NCBI GenBank assembly: GCA_032164295.1 | Contig: JAJHTX010000012.1 | Location: 62,001-126,000, forward strand | Length of the DNA stretch: 64,000 nucleotides | Direction of reading: 5' to 3' | Source: Inonotus obliquus | Taxonomy: Eukaryota > Basidiomycota > Agaricomycetes > Hymenochaetales > Hymenochaetaceae | In this document: positions 56,202 through 64,000 of the stretch, in pieces | How positions within the stretch are numbered: position 1 is the first letter of the stretch | Layout of the letters: each line of letters begins with the position of its first letter | Notes under the pieces: model-generated | Told to the model about the DNA's origin: nothing | The model's input: only the letters and a program-made list of their open reading frames with translations | Databases searched by the model: none | Program-made: the position numbers and the translations under genes

Positions 56202-57468
56202 TAAATGTGCGAGATCGCGGCCGGTACCGGAGGTACCGGTCGAGGGGTGTATGGTATAAGAATATGGGGAGGGCCAAATGAGGCTGTACTTATCCAGTAC
56301 GCTCACGGTACTTGTTGTCTGTAGAAGGGGGACGTAAAGAGAGCCAAAGGAATAATAGAAAGGGGTGCTGGATCAGCTAGATGTTGGGGGGAATGTGTTC
56401 TTGTCTGGAATCGAGAGGGTCGGTACCGTGGGAAAAACGTCGGTACAGGTCGGTACTTGAACGAACGGGATCAGTATGTGCAGAAACGTTGTAAAACAAA
56501 AGCTCAGTACAGAAACGAAAGGTGGATGTGCAAAATACAAAGAATAACAAAATGTCGGTACCGTGGGAAAAACGTCGGTACAGGTCGGTACTGCAAGGAA
56601 ACAGCTAGCACGGGGTGGTATAGCGAGAAACAGAATGAGGGAGACTGGTAGATGAAGGTGTCGACTGGACTGGGAAGCAAACCTGAGCCCTCGCACGGGA
56701 GGCTAACTCCTGAGGTTCACTTGAGACGGAACTGGGATGGAACTGGGATGGAACTCGAGATGAGACTGAGACGGAACTGGGAAGGGGGTGAGGAAACCTG
56801 AGCCCTCACGTTAGAGGCTAGCTCCTAAGATTACCTGGAGAGCTACTACGTACAGGAGGAGATATTTATACTACTGTACTGTAGTTAGCTCATAAATCCA
56901 AAAGGAGAAAGTAGAAAGGAAGATCAAAACAAAGAAAAGTCTGAAGAAAATGTAACAAGGATCAGGGGGACAACAAGAAAGGGTTAGGGAGGACAAGATA
57001 CCAATGAAAACGTAGCATATAGTACCCCTGGATGAAAAGTCCTCAGGACAAGATATATGCGCCCCTGCTGATTGATACCGACACGTTCCTGGTGGTACCG
57101 GACCTGAAAACCTTAATGGATACTGACCCTGAGCTTCCCCAAAGAACCGGCATGCATAGTCCAACCATCAGGAATGAATACCAGAGAGGGAGACGTCCGA
57201 TCCATGTCATGAGAGCATGTCGAATTGTCAATTTGTCTCGGTACCGGGTTTCTCGGCACTCGGTACTCTCGGTATTCTCGGTACCGGGTTTCTTGGCGCT
57301 CGGTACCGGTACTCTCGGCGTTCGGTACTTTGAGAAATGGGACCAACGGTTTCTCTAGGTGTGCTGGTGGATACTGTAAGGTGTAGATGGGACCGTACCA
57401 TAGCATGGGGTAAGCGTAGAATGGGATACCGGGGTTGATACCGAGCTCAGCCGCACGTAGTTCTCTTC
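56202..57468 (+). repeat. C-family dispersed repeat, copy C2
   Basis: Starts TAAATGTGCGAGATCGCGG and ends GTAGTTCTCTTC. Flanks are CACGT and AACGT (4 of 5 alike). Homologous to C1 (inverse) and C3. Two copies of TCGGTACCGTGGGAAAAACG lie near 56420 and 56555, and a short CTCGGTACCGGGTTTCT repeat near 57237-57320. No coding. Confidence 0.68.
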
Positions 57469-57694
57469 AACGTGCCTCGGACTTACACCAAGTCGCGCCA
57501 ATGGGCTGCAACACGATGTCTACGCAAAGCTCATGTTCGGTGTAGCACCGAGGTGTCGCCCTCGCAGCACAGAGAGTCCACACGTGTGCCTCGGACTCAC
57601 ACCGAGCCTCCACAGGATGCATACTCGACGTATCGGAGAAACACTCACTTTGTTTCGCTCACGATAATCAAAGGTTAGGTGATGTGCCTGGTTT

Positions 57695-58062
57695 CTATAT
57701 AGACTCAAGCCACCATGCCTAACGAAAAGATGAATCAGGTGTCGATACGGCAATGCTGTCTTCTTTACTATGATGAAGCTGAAATCCCTTCGGAGATTGA
57801 GGTTGAAATCACTCCCCGTATATCGATCATAGGCAATGTGAGGTACCACCTTCTGGTTCGGATGATTATCAGGGTGCACACCAGTCAGGACAAACTTCAC
57901 GAAATGCTGCTGGGCAATGGAGGAATCGTAGATGTTTCTCGTCACCGTCACATCTTCAGAGTAATCGGTGGGTATCTCGTAAAGGTCGCCTGTGCGCAGG
58001 CTGCTCGCCATCTCGATGAAGCCCTTCAGAGTCATAGCAGAGTTATTGAAGTGCATATTCAA
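57695..58062 (-). pseudogene. Probable upstream exon of EWWTF-family gene 1
   Basis: From ATG 58062 on minus: MNMHFNNSAMTLKGFIEMAS, DLYEIPTDYSEDVTVTRNIY, FVKFVLTGVHPDNHPNQKVV and FNLNLRRDFSFIIVKKTALP, then YRHLIHLFV. The composition is that of a real protein. The open frame continues to 57520, but the last part is hairpin-repeat sequence, so the exon probably ends near 57695-57720. Assignment to gene 1 rests on strand and proximity; C2 and the tandem unit lie between. No domain recognised. Confidence 0.4.
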
Positions 58063-59388
58063 AACTGCGGAAATATCGTTGTGAGTGTACTAAGTGGAAC
58101 CCGTCTTTTTATTATTCTACAAGGAGGACTAATCCTAATGGAAGTAAATTGTTTATCATACATGAGGCAAGTTGCGTTTTTGCTCGTCCGATTTTAGCTT
58201 CAAAATACGAAAGCGGGGAAATGATTGGCTGGAAAGATGTAAGTTCCAGGCTCAAATAACGTAATACTGCCTCATGTATTGTTGATCTATTACCAAAATA
58301 TGTTTTCGACCGTATCTGTGTCAATCCATCGGAAGGATATCTCCTTGGGGAAATCCACTATCAGGGAGAACAATCACTGCATTCAAGGACCTTCTTAATC
58401 GGGCTAAATCAGATGATGATATATACACTAACCAGTCTCAAGATACAAAATGGTAGCCTTCCTAGTATCTTGCTTTGTAAGGTCAAGTCGATCTCGAACG
58501 AGATGCAGATGCTACCAGCGGAGAAGCCAACCGTAGCGTGCATGATGAGAACAAAGAAATATAAGTTCCTAGGGAAGGAATTAGTTCAGATGAAAAGGGA
58601 CAAGATAGAGATAGGGAGATATGACAGGCTCAATGCTCAGACAGAATATTAAGACATCAGAATCCCTTTCGAGATACCTCGCTTGTTCTTAATAGTATTT
58701 ACATTCATCATCGCAAATCATAGCCAACGGTACTCACAAGGGGAAGGTGAACTGAGGCATTGCTTCAAGGATGAACTGTCAATAACAGATAATGTTCAGG
58801 TCTCCTGCAGTACACGCTTTTTATTACATCCAGAACGACTGACGTGTCTGTAAGTGATTGAAGTGAAGGGAATCGCAGCAGAGGGCGGGACCGAAGTAGG
58901 CGTTGAACGCCAGGAAAGAAGGGCTTGGTGTAGCACCAAGACTGAGAAGCATGGTTTGGAATGTGGCGCGAAAATGAGAAAGCACGCAGTACACATGTAC
59001 ATGTGGTGAGACACACAATGTAGAATGTGAAATAGCACGCAGCACGTACGCTCGGTGTGACACCGAGGAGTACTATGACTCGAATGTGAAGTATTACTAC
59101 TCTCATTTGCATACAAAATTCACGGAAAATGCTTCGAATTGCCCTTTTTACCGACTCGGTGTTACACCGAGCTTACTCTTGGCTAATAATTGGTCACGTG
59201 CTCAGTGGAAAGGCTTAACCCGCACCTTGGTCCTACACCGAGGGAACGGAATGGATGGAATGTGAAGGGGTTCTATTTTTACTCTTACTTCACCTTGTCC
59301 ATTAATGATTGGAATAATTGTTCTCATATGTTCTACTCCATTCTGATATGCTCCGCTTCTTTAATTTTCCAAGTCATCTCGTTACCGC
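58063..59388. other. Gene-free stretch with scattered CTCGGTGT hairpins
   Basis: Hairpins at about 58926 (CTTGGTGTAGCACCAAG), 59050 (CTCGGTGTGACACCGAG), 59156 (CTCGGTGTTACACCGAG) and a half motif at 59233. Around 58140-58290 the pieces ATACATGAGGCAAGTTG and TACTGCCTCATGTAT form an inverted pair. The frame at 58413-58652 (plus) has no recognised domain. Confidence 0.45.
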
Positions 59389-60695
59389 TAAATGTGCGAG
59401 ATCGCGTCCGGTACCAGAGGTACCGAGACGAGGGGTGTATGGTTTTAAGTGGGGGAGGGCTAATATGTGCCGGTACTTAACCAGTACGGTCACGGTACTT
59501 GTTGTCTATGAAAAGGGGGAGTGAATGGATGGGCCAGAAGCAAAGAGTATATGATTCTGGTATGAAAAGGACAGTTTTGAACGTGGGAAAAACTTCGGTA
59601 TAGGTCGGTATGAGAGAGAACGTAGCAAAACAAGAGTCTAATACCGTGGGAAAAACCTCGGTACAGGTCGGTACAGAAAGAAAGGGGTCGGTACGTGAAG
59701 GTATGTTGTCAAACAAGAAGATCAGTACAGAAACTAAAGGATGATGTGCAGAATACAAAGGATAACAAAATGTCGGTACCGTGGGAAAAACATCGGTATA
59801 GGTCGGTACTGCAGGAAAACAACTGGCACGGGGTGGTATAGCAAGGGACTGAATGAGGTTGACTGGTGGCTGAAGGTGTCGACTGGACTGGGAAGCAAAC
59901 CTGAGCCCTCACACGGGAGGCTAACTCTGAAGGTTCACTTGAGACGGAACTGGGATGGGACTGGGACGAAGCTTGAGATGAGACTGAGACGGAACTGAGA
60001 AGGGGGTGAGGAAACCCAAGCCCTCACGTTAGAGGCTAGCTCCTAAGATTACCTGGAGAGCTACTATGTACAGGAGGAGATATTTATACTACTGTACCGT
60101 AGGTAGCTCATAAGTCCAAAAGGAGAAAGTAAAAAGGAAGATCAAAACAAAGAAAAATGTCATAAGAAGAATGATTACAGTAGAGCCATCAGGGGGACAA
60201 CAAGAAAGGGTTAGGGAGGACAAGATACCAATGAAAACGTAGCATATAGTACCCCTGGATGAAAAGTCCTCAGGACAAGAGATTTGAACCCCTGCCAAAT
60301 GATACCGACGCGTTCCTGGTGGTACCGGACCTGAAAACCTTAATGGATACTGACCCTGAGCTTCCCCAAAGAACCGGCATGCATAGTCCAACCATCAGGA
60401 ATGAATACCAGAGAGGGAGACGTCTGATCCATGTCATGAGAGCATGTCGAATTGTCAATTTGTCTCGGTACCGGGTTTCTCGGCACTCGGTACTCTCGGT
60501 ATTCTCGGTACCGGGTTTCTTGGCGCTCGGTACCGGTACTCTCGGCATTCAGTACTTTGAGAAATGGGACCAACGGTTTCTCTAGGTGTGCTGGTGGATA
60601 CTGTAAGGTGTAGATGGGACCATACCGTAGCATGGGGTAAGCGTAGAATGGGATACCGGGGTTGATACCGAGCTCAGCTGCACGTAGTTCTCTTC
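59389..60695 (+). repeat. C-family dispersed repeat, copy C3
   Basis: TAAATGTGCGAGATCGCG to GTAGTTCTCTTC, 1,307 bp, flanked by a perfect ACCGC duplication (59384-59388 and 60696-60700). It defines the family ends. CGTGGGAAAAAC motifs occur near 59580, 59645 and 59778. No coding. Confidence 0.78.
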
Positions 60696-60701
60696 ACCGC
60701 A

Positions 60702-60790
60702 CTTCTATTATTGACTAGAGGCTCTCGGAAATTGTTCTGTTCCATTCCAATAACATATTCTCGAGTGCCTCCAGTCAATAATAGAAGTCT
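60702..60790. repeat. Short inverted repeat, about 88 bp
   Basis: ACTTCTATTATTGACTAGAG and its inverse CTCCAGTCAATAATAGAAGT bracket about 45 bp. A diverged echo of one arm is at about 60890 (CTTCTGCTATTAACCGGAGG). Confidence 0.6.
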
Positions 60791-60996
60791 CGGGAGCAAG
60801 ATGACTTTGAAATTAAAGAAGCTCAGCATCTGTTCCATTCCGATATGCTACACTTCAATTAAGAAGCCATCTCGTTACTGAGCCTTCTGCTATTAACCGG
60901 AGGCGCTTGGGATTGAGAGATCTCGCCGACGCGAGAAATACCGATGGGATAGGAAAGCCCCAAGTCTTTGTGTGATTAGTGGATTATATTATTAAT

Positions 60997-61804
60997 GGTG
61001 CCTGGCACGGCCTGTGAAAAATCCGTGACACTTTTACCCGATCGGAGTTTTACATAATTTCCATTTATGGTAACTTGCATCGATCTTCATGGACCACTTT
61101 CCGTCCCCCACTAAATCCCTTGAATATGTAGTTCCACAGAGTTCGAGTTATTTGTCCCTTTCTTTCAATGCAAAAAGGCTTAGAATAGCTATCCAATGTG
61201 AAATATATCAAGTACAAGTCTATTGTAGGTGATGTTCAAGCAGAATACACATGTCTGTTTTCATTTATGTGTCACCTGATCTTATTTTGGCTTTTTTGCA
61301 CGACCATATCTTCCTCTGAAAACACTTATAAAACACCTTTAAAACTGCTTGTGCACTATGTATGAGTGTATTAGGGTAGTCCTGTCAACAATTTGCGAAA
61401 CAAATCGACTTACTGGTGTGGAGATTAGCATATACAATAGACACAGCAGCATATATACTTAATAGCTCAACGAATTCGTGCTCTTTCATTGTGTTTCTTT
61501 CACATATCTGAATCTTAAGGAATTTTGTAGAAATGTCTTAGTTATTTATATATGCGTCTAAAATCGCCATATCTTAACATTTGGTAGGTACTTTTTTTGA
61601 TTTTTTTTGACAGTCTTGCTCAGAATTTCAAAAAATAATTTTTGGATATTTTTTTTGGATTTTATTTAGTGTGGTGGAGGACAGGACGAGCCATCGAATC
61701 TCAAAACAAAAAGTGAAACAGGTGAATCTGTGTGTCGATCGCCGCTTAGCCATGGGAGGGACTGTGGGAATGTCACAGAAATTACATAGGCCGTGCCAGG
61801 TACC
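60997..61804. mobile_element. E3, MULE-like non-autonomous element (808 bp)
   Basis: GGTGCCTGGCACGGCCTGTG to ATAGGCCGTGCCAGGTACC, inverted ends with few differences, flanked by a perfect 9-bp duplication ATTATTAAT (60988-60996 and 61805-61813). Homologous along its length to E1 and E2. This copy sets the family ends. Confidence 0.88.
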
Positions 61805-61813
61805 ATTATTAAT

Positions 61814-62398
61814 GAGTATTTCGACTCTCGTGAGATGTTCTTGAACACTTTATGTAATATGTCTTCCGTTGTCATTTGTTGTACTCAATAGTACTTCTTA
61901 CTGAGATCTGATTTATTATTGACTCGCCTTGACTCTACTGACTTCCATAGCATGTGCCCAAGTCGTTGAAGTTCCGCTAATTTAGCACTTCATACCTTGG
62001 GCTAGACCTTCTAGACTATGGACTTAACATAATGTGACCCATTGGAGAGCCTTCGAAGTCAATTCTCAGAGTGCCAAGATGATCTATCCATCGTGGGATA
62101 AATTAAAAGTTGTGTGAGAGGATCGGCTCAATCATCATTGTTCCTGCAGAAATTGACTCTCAATACAGATGGCATGTATTGACAAAACTTGATCCATAAT
62201 CTCGAGCTGTTATTTTGGTATCAAGCAGCATCACGTCCCCTCGAGTGGCTCGGTGTTACAACGAGCCTCACCCTTCACCTTTCAACTCTGGGTTGTTATT
62301 TCATGGGCTCGCATATCATGAATAAATATATAAATATATTCCACAAAGCATGCCAATAGATATTTAAATAGACTAAGATCAATAGCCAGCCACTCTTG
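61814..62398. other. Gene-free stretch 3' of EWWTF gene 2
   Basis: No gene seen. One decayed hairpin motif CTCGGTGTTACAACGAG at about 62250. Confidence 0.4.
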
Positions 62399-63795
62399 TC
62401 AGTCTCTGATGCTCAGATTACCGACAGCTTGAAGTTCATCCACCTCACTATTTGATTCGCTTTCTTCCTTCAGCATCTCCTTGATCTGCTTTGCCTTTCT
62501 TGGGTTCAGAACGACAACCGGACACTTTCCTCCCTCACGATCGGCTGGGTACACCCAATCAGCTCGATCTCCTCGACCTTCGAAGAATCTGTCCTTTTGG
62601 CAGTAAGGCATGAATGCCAGTTCGTTATATCGCTCGAATAGACCTTCCCGGAATGTTTCCAGCCATTCTTGCCCCTTTTGTCCTTGATTAAGGCACATTG
62701 CTCGAACTTTGAGATAAAAATCATAGTACTTCATCGTTCCGTATCCCTGACTCTTGCTGAATGTCCAGTTCGTGGGAGGAAAAATGCAATTGAAAGTCTT
62801 CCACCATTCGCAATTAGTTCCTGTCTCGGAATGCTTCCAGAAGCCGACACATTTGAAACGTTTTTTGAGGTCTGTCCCTCTAAAGAACTTCTCCATGTTC
62901 TTCATCTCAGGTTTTGTTGGCCTGATGCACATGACGCCTCCCAACCGCCACGATTTAACCCCAATGTCACTAAACAATTGTCGCCATATCTTCGTCGCAA
63001 GAAGGCTAGGATCGGTTATCGATTCACCTGCAGAGTTGTAAATATCTAGCGGTGTCTCAATTTCTCCCTTGACAAGATTGATTTGAAGCTCAGGATCCTC
63101 CTCTTCGTCCAGCTCAATCTTCTGTGTTTTGGCCTGCTTGTTATGTGTCGCCTGCTTAGTATAGAATTTTCGTGGCTTTGGTATAAGGACTTCGTTCGGA
63201 GTTGTTGCATCAAGAAGCTGATGAGGATTCTCGAATCCAAATAACAAGTGAATATCCTCCTGCGCATTGCGCATGTCGCAAATGGCTGGGCAGCCATCTT
63301 CGAGAAAGTCGATTGTTCGAAAGAAGAATAGGCCGCATGGCATGATAGGTAGTCCATTGAGGTGCGGGAGAGTGGCAAATTTTATGATTTCCATTCTCCT
63401 CCCTGGAAGAGGACGAGAGCAGAGTGCGTTTGAGAGGTATATCAATGATGTGGAGAACATCTGTACATCCAGATGAAGCATGTTTCTCGGATTTGTTGTC
63501 AGTATCAATTCAAGAGCAATGGTGATTGCCCGTTGGCAAATATATTTGAACGTCCTAGAATTCGTCAGAATTCATTGCATAGAGTTGAGAAACACTGGAG
63601 AACCTACCACCATTCCACATTTGGAACAATGAATACAACATCTTTTGCCATCCCCTGGCTCACGGAGAAGTCGAGAGCAGAGAGTAGCTGAATCCTTGAT
63701 TCGATGCAGGCAGGAAAGGAGATATGGTTCTCTGTGCAAGATTCGAAAATCTCACTCATCTGGCGCATATGAGTGACTCTCTTCACTTTCTTCAC
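62399..63795 (-). CDS. EWWTF-family gene 2
   Basis: Function unknown. Exon 63608-63795 or longer (MSEIFESCTENHISFPACIE, SALDFSVSQGMAKDVVFIVP, NVEW) is spliced through a 53-bp intron (63555-63607, GTAGGT donor, TTCTAG acceptor) to a long open exon ending at 62399. That exon has TFKYICQRAITIALELIL, LPIMPCGLFFFRTIDFLEDG, a Lys/Glu-rich linker with IELDEEEDPELQ, TKIWRQLFSDIGVKSWRLGG and TMKYYDFYLKVRAMCLNQGQ. It ends in VDELQAVGNLSIRD. The frame is intact over 370 codons. A possible acceptor (GGTACAG) lies at about 63796, so more exons may run off the window. Gene 1 at 54682 is its paralogue. Confidence 0.65.
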
Positions 63796-63806
63796 CTGTA
63801 CCCCTA

Positions 63807-63871
63807 GCTCAACCGGCCAAGTTAGGCCAGGTCAATGACCTATTGACCGGGCCTAACTTGGTCGTTTGAGC
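63807..63871. repeat. Long hairpin, 29-bp arms
   Basis: CCAAGTTAGGCCAGGTCAA and TTGACCGGGCCTAACTTGG are inverted with one mismatch. The arms extend outward to GCTCAA / TTGAGC (26 of 29 paired overall), with a 7-base loop. It lies just outside EWWTF gene 2. Confidence 0.75.
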
Positions 63872-64000
63872 CTTGCCGACGTACCGCCGTTTGACTGCCC
63901 TATTATGGTGAAAACCTACGTCATCGACAACGCATGACCTGTTACCATCATTGGCTACTGTTGTCCCTCACTAGCACAAGTCCGTCACTCCCCGACGTCC

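Noticed and set aside
58765..59116. Three overlapping minus frames of 79-115 codons
   Set aside because: Overlapping phases of the same DNA with hairpin motifs; no domain or splice evidence.

Overview
The window looks like repeat-dense, heterochromatic nuclear DNA of a filamentous fungus, most likely a basidiomycete (Agaricomycotina). Reasons: introns of about 47-53 bp with GT..AG ends; chromodomain-bearing Ty3/gypsy elements; pogo-type and hAT transposases of the kind common in that group; and fragments of fungal host genes (Nik1/Os-1 group III histidine kinase, CCR4, RAD23, a B-type cyclin, GYP7). There is no ordinary run of intact host genes. I see no rRNA, no complete tRNA and no CRISPR array.

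Layout. 1-3.6 kb: decayed chromovirus Gag (G0, minus strand) cut by an LTR-like insertion. 4.4-5.7 kb: two host-gene fragments joined end to end (Nik1 HAMP repeats on minus, CCR4 nuclease on plus). 6.2-21.8 kb: a chain of nested transposons. Two 832-bp MULE-like elements (E1, E2) lie side by side. E2 is split by a 1.7-kb LTR-like insert. A Tc1/mariner-like fold-back element sits in E2's target duplication. A CACTA-type element (K1, 3-bp AGA duplication) sits 3 bp inside the fold-back's right end. A second fold-back arm pair lies inside K1, then a chromovirus (G1, minus, duplication CTATG), then a solo LTR in G1's integrase (duplication TACCT).

22.2-45.1 kb: a second chromovirus (G2, plus) is spread as 5' LTR, Gag N-terminus, Gag core, pol and 3' LTR. 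It is separated by, or stands next to, a hAT pseudogene, a pogo transposase with a neighbouring ubiquitin/GYP7 fragment, a SINE-like piece, TA-flanked MITEs, and members of two non-coding families that I call B (about 1.7 kb) and C (about 1.3 kb). 45.5-48.6 kb: a 3,052-bp CACTA-type element (duplication CTA) that carries RAD23, B-type cyclin and unidentified gene fragments in place of a transposase, in other words a Pack-type element. 48.8-49.4 kb: two tandem arrays built around perfect hairpins.

50-64 kb: more B, C, MULE-like and MITE copies, many copies of a CTCGGTGT/ACACCGAG hairpin motif, and two genes of an unrecognised family that share an EWWTF motif and one intron at the same position and phase. 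These two are the best candidates for real host genes, although the first is damaged.

Across G1 and G2 most in-frame stops are TGA where related proteins have arginine. This fits CGA to TGA decay of methylated CpG. Boundaries given to the base rest on target duplications or on homology between copies inside the window. Family names come from recognised motifs, not from searches.
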